Assembly (NCBI GenBank): GCA_017979445.1
Contig: CM030715.1
Coordinates: 33,291,756-33,355,755 of the forward strand
DNA: 64,000 nt
Direction of reading: 5' to 3'
Source: Akebia trifoliata
Taxonomy: Eukaryota; Streptophyta; Magnoliopsida; Ranunculales; Lardizabalaceae
A program made the translations under genes and the position numbers. The notes below the pieces were generated by a model. It saw only the letters and a list, made by a program, of their open reading frames with translations. It made no database searches and was not told where the DNA came from. Shown in pieces: positions 34,512-45,992 of the stretch (its first letter is position 1; each line of letters begins with the position of its first letter).

Positions 34512-35700
34512 CTCTTTAAACCAACTATCTCCTTGGATGATGAAACATACACTGAGAAATTGCTAAATTGACCTGAAAAAAAAAAAAACAGGAAATTGGT
34601 CATTCAAATCTCAATAAAATACAAAAAAAATGCAATGATACAATTATTTTTAATAAATAAAACATAGTGCGACAGATTTCCCGGATTATTTATGCCTAAA
34701 CCTAACTCGATCTGTGTTTGACTCGGTCACAAGGAGCCAAGACAAAAAGAAAGTCTCCATATCCAACCTGAACCATTGAGAAAGCAAGAGTTCTAAAAAT
34801 AATAATTGTAACTACACTTTGTTTGAAATTTTTTATGAAGGATGAAGCTATCCTGCCAAATTGCAATAAAAAAATCAACCACAAAGACATTTTCATGACC
34901 TCGTCAAGTGAAAAAATGAAAACATCATAAGCAAGATGAAAAAAAAGAAGAATCTAAATAGTAAAAATCCTGCACTGAATCCAATGAAGCAGGCAAATTA
35001 AGAACACTGAATTTGGTAACTTTAATGGAATACTCCATACCAATTTCCCATAAACTCTACCATTTCATCTTCAATCTATGAAACCAAGCCTGACCACCAA
35101 ATCAATAAACAACCAGAATCCAAATCAAATTCCAGCTATCATGTCAAACCCAAATTTCCCTTCAATTAAAAGTTTAAAACTTTGATAAACAACCAAGCTC
35201 ATATAAGGGATAATACAACAAAATACCCTTCTTTGTCAACATGAAAACCAGAAAGCTAACTAAAAATAAAGAAAAACTAACAAACCCAAATTTCAGAGAG
35301 CCGACAAAACATATTCATTAGAAGATATCCTATTTGAAAATTTTGCATAAATATCCTCAAATATAGTGAATTTGAAAAACCCAGAAAAATAACTCCAAAT
35401 AAAGAATCACCATGAACCCAGATTCCTAAAACGTATTAAAAAAAAGGATCAGATAAAACAAAGATATATGGGTCAAGGAATGTGGAGATTGTATTATACA
35501 ATTTTCAAAGGGATCAAGATGGGGAAATTCAAAATTATAAATCAAGACAAACATATTTATAGATGATAATTGCAGATAAATTTATGGTGAAATTTGAGGG
35601 ATCCATACCTGTAGACGGAACGCACGAGAGGGGAAAACCGGAGAAGAGGAAACTGCGTGCAAAATCCTTGAAAAGTACAGACCGTGGGAAAACATATAAC
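34507..35700 (-). other. Inferred 5' UTR exons of the Inhibitor-2 gene
   Basis: A first exon near 35609-35700 ends CGTCTACAG before GTATGG. A second exon, about 34574-34507, begins after TTTTTTTCAG and carries the ATG at its last five bases. The long intron between is AT-rich without protein-like ORFs. Exon 1 is inferred from splice-site quality only. Confidence 0.55.
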
Positions 35701-35928
35701 AATTAACTTTCCCAAATTAGCCCTTCCTTGAACTTACCTCTCTATGTTTAAGAATATTTGAGATACCCTGAGTTTTCCAACTGTTGACATACCCCTTGAC
35801 ATTGGTTTTCTCCAATTGACCAATGAAAAATAACTTAAATACGCTCATATTCAACCTGTAATTAAAAAATATTGATTTTTCTACCAAACAATGAGAGCGA
35901 GTGAACTGAGATCAAGAGGACATGTCAC

Positions 35929-36147
35929 GGGAGCGATTCCACAGCCCTAAAGTTTGCCAAACATCTTGTCAAACATTTTTTGTAAATCATTTTTGATGGG
36001 ATTAGAAATTTTGGAATAGACTGATTTTTTGTAATGATGATCTCTACAATGAGGAGATCATTCTCACCAAAAATTAACCTATTTCAAAACTTCTAACCCA
36101 TGTTTTGAAAAATATTTGACAAACTTTAGAACTTTAAACCGTCCCCC
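35929..36147. mobile_element. TA-targeting MITE family, copy outside a TA tract, with 8-bp TSD
   Basis: It begins GGGAGCGATTCCACAGCCCT and ends ..TTTAAACCGTCCCCC. CATGTCAC flanks it at 35921-35928 and 36148-36155, giving a perfect 8-bp target-site duplication. One family hairpin (about 35999-36100) is present. It lies in the divergent promoter region between Inhibitor-2 and ARFRP1. Confidence 0.85.
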
Positions 36148-36479
36148 CATGTCACATGATTTTAAATCTCAATATTCCATATGATCATCGATTCCAGACC
36201 GATAAGGAGATGAATCAACTGGCTCGAACAAAATAAATAAAGTGGACTAGAATATGTTTAGTCCTTAATGTTAAGAAAATAAATATCTAGATTATTCAAA
36301 AATGATAATTTTTATTAAAATAATACAAAATCCTTTGACTCGACCGATATTTTGAAAATCTCGGACGAGTCAATGTGTTCACGTACGACTCGAGAGTTTG
36401 ATAACACAAATATTCACCGAAATGTGGAGGAGTATTTTCTAATTCACCCGAAAAATAAGGAGGCCTCAAGAAAGGGTAC

Positions 36480-36654
36480 TTTGTAAAAATTCAAGAATCG
36501 GGAGAGAGACTAGAGACAAACTCAGAAAGAATTGAGAGGGCAGAGAGTGTTTTTTCGTTCGATCTCTAATTTTCGGAGACGCAAAAACGCAGCCACAATT
36601 ATTCAGAAATCAATTATTTTTTGTGACAATTTCTCGACCCCATAATATCGCGAG
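36480..36654 (+). other. Inferred 5' UTR exon of ARFRP1
   Basis: A purine-rich leader ends ATCGCGAG before a GTAGGA donor. The likely acceptor is TTTCCAG at 37895-37901, 120 bp before the ATG at 38021. No long ORF lies between. This follows the common plant layout of a UTR intron and is inferred from splice signals only. Confidence 0.5.
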
Positions 36655-38020
36655 GTAGGAATCTTTGTCATTTTATTTTTTTTGGTTCAATTTTCTGCAT
36701 TTAGTCTGTCTCCTTCGATCTAGGCTTATTTGTTTTTGGAAAATCGAATATTTCTATATGTATGACTTATAATTCTTGATCTACGTTCTTCCAAATCACA
36801 TGTTTTTCTTTCATGATTTCATTTTTCTGAAATTAGGTTGGTGGGTTAGTTTGATTTCTTGATTATAATGGCGGAAAATGGTAGATCATCTGTAATTAGT
36901 TAATTTTATTTGCAATTTATTGGTAAATTTTCCCCATTTCGATCAATTTGCAGCTTGAATCATGTGAAGCGTTTTCAATTCAAAATCTGTTGAGTAGTAA
37001 GTAAAGCATCCCTTAATACTCATGCATCAGATAAAAAACGAAGGATGTGAGCTCTTTGTTGTGGTATAGGGTTGAATTGTTATCTCATTTTTTTGTTGTT
37101 GGCTGTGATTGGTAAAAAAGGTGAAGGTGGGGTTTTGATAGTTTAATTTACCATATTGCCGAGTTCTTAGCACTGCATAATATACTACTATGAACATTTT
37201 TATTAGTTTCATTCAATTTCTAGATTAGTCTGGTTGCGAACCTGTTTGATCTTTAGGGGGATAGTGTTATTACTTGGTATATTTAGATTAATACAAGCAT
37301 GAATTGATGAACCATGTTGAGTTGACATGTGGTTTGAAGAGGGTTGATGCAAGGATCTCACCTATTGTGCAATTTAACTTGTTTATGAACTATATATATT
37401 CAATCAAGTTCCTTTCATCTCTTTTCTTACTACATCCATCCATGCTGTTTTCAGTCTACCTCTTGTCCTTTTAGACGTCATGGTCTCTCTGCTATGGTTT
37501 ATGAATATTTTTCTTGAACATCCACATTCAGCTTAATAAACCATGGTTGGTCTTTATTGCTTTCCTGTAAAACTTTTAATTTAATTTGATTAGTATTTAT
37601 GCCAACCACATAAAAATTATGTTCGTCCACTTTATCCATCCAGAACTAGTTCAATGGGTTGCATTCCAACCAATTTCTTCATCTTTTTATATAATTGTCT
37701 ATCTTAAGTAATGCATGGATTGGATGTATAGGACACGAACTTGGAAAGATATCAGAGGTCGTAGAAACTAGTAATTTACTTATATAGTTTTCATTGTCAC
37801 ATGTAAACACATCGAAATAATTAGGGAGCCATTTGCATTTATAGTTTTGGCTTGTTCTTTAATTTGGTTCAAACCATTGACCATTCTCCTTCAATTTCCA
37901 GGATTTTTAAATATTGCGCAGTTGAACCCTACTGACATCAAGTTGGTCGTGATGAAATCTATGCATTTTAACTTTTGAAATCTATCGTGGAAGAGATAAT
38001 ATCGAAGGAAAGGAAGAGAG

Positions 38021-41000
38021 ATGTTCTCATTGTTTTATGGACTCTGGAAGTATCTCTTCAGTAAGACGGAGTTTCATGTTATTATTCTTGGAATCGACAA
38101 GGCTGGGAAAACTGTAATATTTTTCTATTTTTTTCTGTTTTAGTTTTTATTTTACTGCTGTCTTCCTTAATTTTGTGGTCTAATTATAAGTGGGGTTCAG
38201 TTTCAGTTCATTTCGTTATATACATAATACATCCATATCTTAATTCTTTGCACCACCTAATACTTTACTTTCATATCTCCTCCTAAGTTTTTTTTGTTTG
38301 TTTTTGGTTTTGGTTTTTTTAAATAAGCAAGCAGGTTAGTGGTTAGTGGTTAGTATTTAGTAGGTGAAGGAGGTTTTTGAACCCAGGTCATGGTATCAAT
38401 ACTTTCAGACTTTGACCAACTTAGCAAGTTGGCACCTTCAATATGTTTGATTGAAGTGTATCGGATGATGACATCTTTTCTTTAAAGAAATTGCTTCAAG
38501 AGTATGATCCTACCTTTTTGATCCAAAGAAATGTGATCCGAAGGAAAGGATTATTAACTAAATGAGGCTTGTTGGGAAATAATCCTGTAAAAATCTTAAA
38601 TCTCAACTTTCTTGCTAGGTCTTAAGGCAAGCGTTGGTTGGGCTTTTTAAAACAACACTGCTGATATCCTGTCCAATGAGCATCTTCCCTGATGAAGCTG
38701 GAGATAGAGCTCCATTCTCAAGTCTTAGAATTTTCAATGATTTAGCCTAGGGATCTAATCGAGGAAGGATTTTGTTGACATGATTAGATGGCTTCCAGAA
38801 AGTTTCTGGTCCCACTAGGACTTGTATGTTATATTGATAAAAAAATCGTGAACCACTTTATCTCTTTGGATAGGTCTTTCTCTCACGCTTCAAGAAAATC
38901 AAACTAGATGGACTACTCTTAGTGATATAAGGAATTGTAAGGTCTATGTCATGAATTTCTTGCTTCGTCATTTTTCTAAATAGAAGTATGTACAATATTT
39001 TAGAATTTGGAAGAATTCCACATGGCAGAAAATTTCTCTATAAGTAACCTTTGCATGTAGTTTGTGGAGAAATCTTGTGCAACAAACTTAACATCTCCAG
39101 CCATATTTGAAGTTTCTTACCATCTTAGAATGTCCTGCCAAGATGTCTTATTTTGGGCTAAATTGAAACAAAACATTGATCAATGTTTCTAATTCTCCTG
39201 GATTATTTTGGCATGTCTTTGTCTAAACAATTTCAGTTTTAATTTTTTTTTTTTTTTTTTACATAAACAGTGCCTCCAGTCACGATTTTAAACATGGTCT
39301 CCAATACCCTCTATTAATATCGTCAGTAATAAATGTAACTGAATTGTGCCATGTCTCATTTCGGTTATTGAAAACTCAGGAGTCATACATCTTAATTGTT
39401 ATTGTGCATCAGCCAAGGCTAATAAGAAATTAAGAAAGGCCTGTTGATGTTGCTGGAAAATAGTAGAAATAGAATTTCATTTGGAAACCCACTTCCTTTG
39501 CTATTATTATCACTTAACCTAAACTGTATCCTATTTTACGCCTTTATGTTAGCCAAGTAGGTATTTTTATATATAAATGTGTCTTCTATAAAGTGCATAG
39601 CTAATTTTTCATAAATACAACTTTGCAGACTTTACTAGAGAAATTAAAGGCATTGTACTCAAATTTGGAAGGCCTCCCACCTGATCGAATTGTCCCAACA
39701 GTTGGGCTTAATATCGGCCGTATTGAAGCATCAAAGTCAAAGCTTGTGTTTTGGGACTTAGGAGGTCAGGTACATGAAATGCCCCTTCAACTATTTATAA
39801 TAGTCTTTGCATCATAGTACGATTCTACCAAGGATAGTGTGCATATAAACAGGCTTTCCATTAAATAATATAATAAAACCATGTGATGAAGCTCAAATCT
39901 ATAATCAATCCTATTTAGAATAGTAGTAGTTGAAAATTGACTCTAATTTTTCCATCATTTTTGTAATTTTAATAGTGAAAAGAAGGTCCAGCTTCAAGTT
40001 GGTTAATAATAGAGGAGTAATAGCGTTGAGTTTCTCAACCCTTTTCTCTAAGGCAGTTATTTTTATCAATTGGGAAGGTATGGATGTTTGATATGGCCAA
40101 ACCATCTCAGTTCTCTTCCTTTTATCTCCTTTGGGTCTATTCCTGAATTCCCTCGAATGTATTCATGTCTTACTGTCTTCCCTAGTCCTTCCCACTCATC
40201 CATTTCAACATCATATCAATGTTATGCTCATTCTATTAAATGTCTTTTTGGTCTGCCCAACTCTCTGCATATACCATGTATGTTCTTATTGCCGAGATAT
40301 CTAATTATGGGGTCCAGACATAAAGTTGTTCTGGGTACAATCTGTGAATTCAGAAATTAATATGCGGAGATTCAAGTTGGAATGTTAAGCATCTAAGAGT
40401 TAGTAATCAGCAACACCTTACATAATAAAATTTAATTTTCACATATCTTTACTCATCAGTTTTTTTTGTGTTTTTGGTTGGTTTTTTAAATAAGAAGAGC
40501 AGGTTATGTTAGTGGTTGTTTTAGTTGAAGATTTTGCAGGTTGTATCAATACTTTCAGATTGACTACAGTTGCATTCAATAGGTTTGAACCCAAGTGTCA
40601 TGGTATCAATACTTTCAGACTTTGACCAACTTAGAAATTGGCATCAATATGTTTTTGAAGTGTATCGGATGGATGAATCTGAGGCTTTTGGCTTAATCCT
40701 ATGTCCTAAAAATCTTTTTGAATCTCAAAGAAATTGATTGCCGAAGGAAAGGATTATTAACAAATGAGGCTTGGTTGGGAAATAATCTGTAAAAATCTTA
40801 AATCTCACTTTCTTGCTAGGTCTTAAGGCAAGCTTGGTTGGGCTATTTTAAAACAACACTGCTGATATCCTGTCCAATGAGCATCTTCCCTGATGAAGCT
40901 GGAGATAGAGCTCCATTCTCAAGTCTTAGAATTTTCAATGATTTAGCCTAGGGATCTAATCGAGGAAGGATTTTGTTGACATGATTAGATGGCTTCCAGA

Positions 41001-44000
41001 AAGTTTCTGGTCCCACTAGGACTTGTATGTTATATTGATAAAAAAATCGTGAACCACTTTATCTCTTTGGATAGGTCTTTCTCTCACGCTTCAAGAAAAT
41101 CAAACTAGATGGACTACTCTTAGTGATATAAGGAATTGTAAGGTCTATGTCATGAATTTCTTGCTTCGTCATTTTTCTAAATAGAAGTATGTACAATATT
41201 TTAGAATTTGGAAGAATTCCACATGGCAGAAAATTTCTCTATAAGTAACCTTTGCATGTAGTTTGTGGAGAAATCTTGTGCAACAAACTTAACATCTCCA
41301 GCCATATTTGAAGTTTCTTACCATCTTAGAATGTCCTGCCAAGATGTCTTATTTTGGGCTAAATTGAAACAAAACATTGATCAATGTTTCTAATTCTCCT
41401 GGATTATTTTGGCATGTCTTTGTCTAAACAATTTCAGTTTTAATTTTTTTTTTACATAAACAGTGCCTCCAGTCACGATTTTAAACATGGTCTCCAATAC
41501 CCTCTATTAATATCGTCAGTAATAAATGTAACTGAATTGTGCCATGTCTCATTTCGGTTATTGAAAACTCAGGAGTCATACATCTTAATTGTTATTGTGC
41601 ATCAGCCAAGGCTAATAAGAAATTAAGAAAGGCCTGTTGATGTTGCTGGAAAATAGTAGAAATAGAATTTCATTTGGAAACCCACTTCCTTTGCTATTAT
41701 TATCACTTAACCTAAACTGTATCCTATTTTACGCCTTTATGTTAGCCAAGTAGGTATTTTTATATATAAATGTGTCTTCTATAAAGTGCATAGCTAATTT
41801 TTCATAAATACAACTTTGCAGACTTTACTAGAGAAATTAAAGGCATTGTACTCAAATTTGGAAGGCCTCCCACCTGATCGAATTGTCCCAACAGTTGGGC
41901 TTAATATCGGCCGTATTGAAGCATCAAAGTCAAAGCTTGTGTTTTGGGACTTAGGAGGTCAGGTACATGAAATGCCCCTTCAACTATTTATAATAGTCTT
42001 TGCATCATAGTACGATTCTACCAAGGATAGTGTGCATATAAACAGGCTTTCCATTAAATAATATAATAAAACCATGTGATGAAGCTCAAATCTATAATCA
42101 ATCCTATTTAGAATAGTAGTAGTTGAAAATTGACTCTAATTTTTCCATCATTTTTGTAATTTTAATAGTGAAAAGAAGGTCCAGCTTCAAGTTGGTTAAT
42201 AATAGAGGAGTAATAGCGTTGAGTTTCTCAACCCTTTTCTCTAAGGCAGTTATTTTTATCAATTGGGAAGGTATGGATGTTTGATATGGCCAAACCATCT
42301 CAGTTCTCTTCCTTTTATCTCCTTTTGGGTCTATTCCTGAATTCCCTCGAATGTATTCATGTCTTACTGTCTTCCCTAGTCCTTCCCACTCATCCATTTC
42401 AACATCATATCAATGTTATGCTCATTCTATTAAATGTCTTTTTGGTCTGCCCAACTCTCTGCATATACCATGTATGTTCTTATTGCCGAGATATCTAATT
42501 ATGGGGTCCAGACATAAAGTTGTTCTGGGTACAATCTGTGAATTCAGAAATTAATATGCGGAGATTCAAGTTGGAATGTTAAGCATCTAAGAGTTAGTAA
42601 TCAGCAACACCTTAACATCTAGTAAAAGTTGGTGTCAGATTTATCAGTCATATCTTTGTGGCTCATCAGCTTTTGTCATTGTGACACATGAACTTTCTAT
42701 TGCCAGATTGGTCTTCGAACAATTTGGGAGAAATATTATGAAGAAGCACATGCTGTAATATATGTAATTGACGCTGCTTGCCCTTCTCGTTTTGAAGATT
42801 CAAAATCTGCATTGGGTTAGTGATTTAATACTTACTTTATGGATTGACTACCAGTTGCATTCTTGAAGAGGTTTGAATCAATGTTATGATGTTGAACTAA
42901 TAACTTTAGCTTACTTTCCAGAGAAAGTTCTTCGGCATCAGGATTTACAAGGGGCCCCTCTTTTAATAGTAGCAAACAAGCAGGTCAGCTAGTTAATTCA
43001 TGTTGTCTCTTTCAGGCCTATACATACGTTTGTTAACTTTAGTTCAACTTCAAACCTTCGTTCCATTTTGAATGTTTTGACAAAACATTCCGGTTCAGGC
43101 TGAGACTGAAACAAAACATCGACACCCCACATTGAATGCTTTGGGAATATTTTGAAATGTTTGGTCAAGACCGTCTTGGTTTTTCTTCCTAGACGAAAGA
43201 TTGCCTCGAGACAAGATTTTAAACCTTGGTAATGACTGCAAAACTGCAGTCCTAAGAATTCTTTACTTGCAAGCGGAATGCATCATAAATGATGATGATG
43301 AATTAAGAAATTGGATATTGGAGTTTCTTGAATCTGTTATTTCGCTATTTTAAGTTCTATAGTATCTGTAGCGAGTGTCTCTCATCTCTGTGCATGATTC
43401 TCCTCTTAAATTATATTCGCTACCTTTATCTTTGAGCTTTTATAGTATTCAACTTTTAGAGAAATTGTGTTTCATGGAGTAGGATATTGAGGAATCATTT
43501 ACATGAGTAATTTCCTTGGGAATCAATTTTTCCGTAAAAAAATTTCACCCCTTCCAGAGAAACATCGTTTCAGCTTTTTTACTCTATCCCAAGTCCCTAA
43601 AATAAAAAATCTTTGGAAGAGGTTAAATTTTCTTCAGTAAAATCAAATTTTCGTTGTCATTTTTTTTTTCTTGGCATTTTTTTGGGTGTTTTGAAAACTT
43701 TTATGTTTTTTTCCCTGCTTTTGATGATTGTCAGAGTATTGTTAATTTTTATTTTGATGGCACAGGATCTTGCTGGAGCTGTGTCTGCTGAAGAACTGGC
43801 TAGGTATTTGGATCTCAAGGAGTTGGATGAAAGACTCTACATGTATGAAGCTGTTTCTGCATATGATGGGTAAGCATAGAACTTCTAAAATTCAGTAGCC
43901 TTATTTCCCCACCCAAAAAAGAAAAAAAGAAAAAAAAAATGCAAAACTGCTCTTTTATCGCAAATCTGTTCATCTTTACTAGATATTGTGAAGGTCTTGA

Positions 44001-44647
44001 AACCAGTATTTTCTGCTGGATTTATCTTCTCCCTTAAACAAAAACATTTGAAATTCCATTAAAACTAAATCACCTGAACAAATAAAAATTAAGTGTTCTC
44101 AAGTCTTTTCACAGAAGTGTTAACCAACAAACTACTCCAAATGACCAATCTATTGGAGAGGGGGAGATCGATTAATATAAGAGGGTTAGGGGGCTTAATT
44201 GGGGTATGATACACTGAGAGTGGAGGAAAATATACACTCAACACTCCCCCTCACACAAAAGCGTGGAAAGAATCGAACCAGTGACCTATATGAACCTAGC
44301 ACTCTGATACCATGTTAACCAACCAACTAATCCAAGAGACCGATCTGTTGGGGAGGGGGGACTATGAAAATAAGAGGGTTACAGGGCTTAATTGGGGTAT
44401 GACACACCCGAGAAAGGAGGAAAATATACACTCAACAAGATTTTCATTTCTATTCTCCACCTCTGAATCTTAGTAGGCATTTGGGTTCTCCATTGCTTGG
44501 AAAGTTCAAAGTTGTAATCACTGCAGTTTTGATTGCAGGATGGGAATTAAAGATGGCATAGACTGGCTGGTGGAGGTTATGGAGAGAAGTAAAAGAACAG
44601 AAAGGTTGAGAGCTCGTGCGGGCATGGCAGGCTCTGGTTCCATGTAG
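38021..44647 (+). CDS. ARFRP1: ARFRP1-type Arf-like small GTPase, with a duplicated exon 2
   Basis: Coding exons: 38021-38113, exon 2 at 39629-39769 (identical second copy at 41822-41962), 42707-42815, 42922-42983, 43766-43869 and 44539-44647. Using one copy of exon 2 gives 205 residues, the same as Arabidopsis ARLB1/GB1. Motifs are G1 GIDKAGKT (24-31), switch I IVPTVGLNIG (52-61), G3 WDLGGQ (73-78), NKQD (133-136) and a basic C-terminus. The start Met-Phe with no Gly2 fits ARFRP1/yeast Arl3, which is N-acetylated by NatC and recruited to the trans-Golgi by Sys1 rather than myristoylated. Including both exon-2 copies keeps the frame (252 residues) but would insert 47 residues after switch II and probably destroy the fold. 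Intron 5 contains a complete miniature LTR element. Confidence 0.93.
38290..40420 (+). repeat. Intragenic tandem duplication, unit 1
   Basis: It contains the 3' part of intron 1, exon 2 (39629-39769) and the 5' part of intron 2. From about 38650 to 40410 it is nearly identical to 40840-42612 (offset about 2193 bp), differing mainly in a poly-T length near 39240 and a few single bases. The first 350 bp are much more diverged from unit 2. Confidence 0.9.
38325..38450 (-). mobile_element. Probable tRNA-derived SINE, second family
   Basis: On the minus strand a box A-like GCTAAGTTGGTC and a box B-like GGGTTCAAAAACC are about 40 nt apart. They are followed by an A/C-rich tail ending in AAAACCAAAAACAAAC. 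A damaged copy is in the second duplication unit (about 40545-40650). No clean target duplication was found. Confidence 0.45.
40457..42615 (+). repeat. Intragenic tandem duplication, unit 2
   Basis: It carries the second, base-for-base identical exon 2 (41822-41962) with its own acceptor and donor. Its first 370 bp show many short insertions, deletions and local repeats relative to unit 1 (for example two copies of TATCAATACTTTCAGA near 40545 and 40606). The rest is nearly identical. Confidence 0.9.
44118..44437 (-). mobile_element. Terminal-repeat retrotransposon in miniature (TRIM/SMART-like)
   Basis: Two direct repeats, 44118-44243 (126 bp) and 44313-44437 (125 bp), are each bounded by TGTTGAG.. 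and ..TTAACA on the minus strand, the TG..CA rule for LTRs. Only 69 bp lie between. Immediately after the 5' LTR (minus strand) is TGGTATCAGAGT, a primer-binding site for initiator methionine tRNA (plus 44301-44312). Immediately before the 3' LTR is GAGGGGGAG, a polypurine tract. The internal region codes for nothing. The flanks (AGAAG and AGATT) do not give a clean 5-bp duplication, so the insertion is not very young. It lies in intron 5 of ARFRP1, antisense. Confidence 0.9.
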
Positions 44648-45992
44648 AAAATGAAATTATATTGGCTCAAATGATTCGTAAATTTTGGTCCAGTGGCTGC
44701 AATGTTTCACCACATTTGGTCAAACTGTATTTTTGTATCTAAGACCGATTTTTATGTGATAACAGCTCGATCACTTGTTACAGCTTGGAATTGAAATAAG
44801 ATAGCTGATTGGATTGGCTGGATCATGTGTTGTTCTGCATTTGGTTTATGTGAACCTCGGAAGAATATTTACTTTAGAAGCTATTCTGGAGATTGAAATG
44901 ATGTGATCATAAACAATTAACAAAGCAAACAAAGAATTGGCCTCTCTTACAATAACTTATATCAGAGACCGAGGACGAGAATTGTTTCCCTCTTTTAATC
45001 CTCAAACCATGCCATTAGCATTAGCATGAACCATTGCCACTCATGATTAATCATCTTTAGTAGTCATGGGTTTTTTGAAAGCAAATCATTTTCGTCATTT
45101 AAACGTTTCCTTCCATTAATCATCCAGATCTATATCATACATCAACAAATCACAACTTTTAAGAACTATGCTCTATTTTTTTTCTCAGTTTTTGGCATAT
45201 GGACCTCTATACTGAATTTGATGTTAAATGAGTTTGGCTTTTTCTTCAAAAATTTACTTCTCTAATAGTCTAATTGCCTTAGATGATGTTCGGATGGCTC
45301 GATGCATAAGGGTACACAAGTTGTGTCAAAACAATATTTCAAGTTCACAAAGGCCATTTCTCTGTTGAATTTACATGGTAAAGTTTCTTTTTCTACATAT
45401 AATGAATACACAATGACAATTTTGCTATGGGCGTGCCACAGAAGGGTTTCGATGACCAACTAGGGAGAACCAATACAAAAGATCCTTTTCAATAGCAATA
45501 TGACACCCTATCCCAATTACCAACAAAATCTTGTAAGAAAATCCCTCTAAACTCCTTGAACACTTTGGACCAACAAAATACAAGACCTGAAATATCTGAA
45601 ATCGCTTCCTCACATCCTTCCCTCTTCCAATGAAGGTGCGGCTATTGCGCTCTTTCCATGAACTGTAAACCATTATCATTGTGGTCTCAATGGCCAGTAA
45701 GGATAGAAATACATGATAGCATGTTAGTGCAATTTTACAAATGAACTTTAGGGTTAGATACCCTTACCTTATAATAGTTCAGGTAAATAAAATGCTGGTT
45801 CTTTTATATGAAGAAAATTTATGACCATGGCACATAAACTGCCTTTCTTATCTGCACATGACAGAAATAGGTCTTCTATACCAGCAAGTTCATAAAACTC
45901 CCATTACAATATCCAGTCTGTCGGGATGAAAATATTTCATGTTTAATAAAAGAAGATTGTTTATTCCCTAAGTTTATCAAACCATGTACAGT
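44648..45992. other. Convergent 3' flanks of ARFRP1 and the thioesterase gene
   Basis: ARFRP1 (plus) and the thioesterase-like gene (minus) face each other, so part of this stretch is 3' UTR. A decayed retroelement fragment is at 45425-45679. At 45418-45449 a 30-bp piece resembles the last codons of the thioesterase gene (compare 45996-46027). Confidence 0.5.
45425..45679 (-). pseudogene. LINE reverse-transcriptase C-terminal remnant (probable)
   Basis: The frame reads MIMVYSSWKERNSRTFIGRG. A W-K-E-R-N-x-R-x-F pattern is typical of the region after the zf-RVT domain in degenerate plant LINE ORFs. Nothing upstream preserves the RT core, so this is only a fragment. Confidence 0.4.

Noticed and set aside
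44118..44437. Simple tandem duplication as the explanation for the two 125-bp repeats
   Set aside because: The TG..CA ends, tRNA-iMet primer-binding site directly at one repeat and polypurine tract directly at the other are all where an LTR element needs them.
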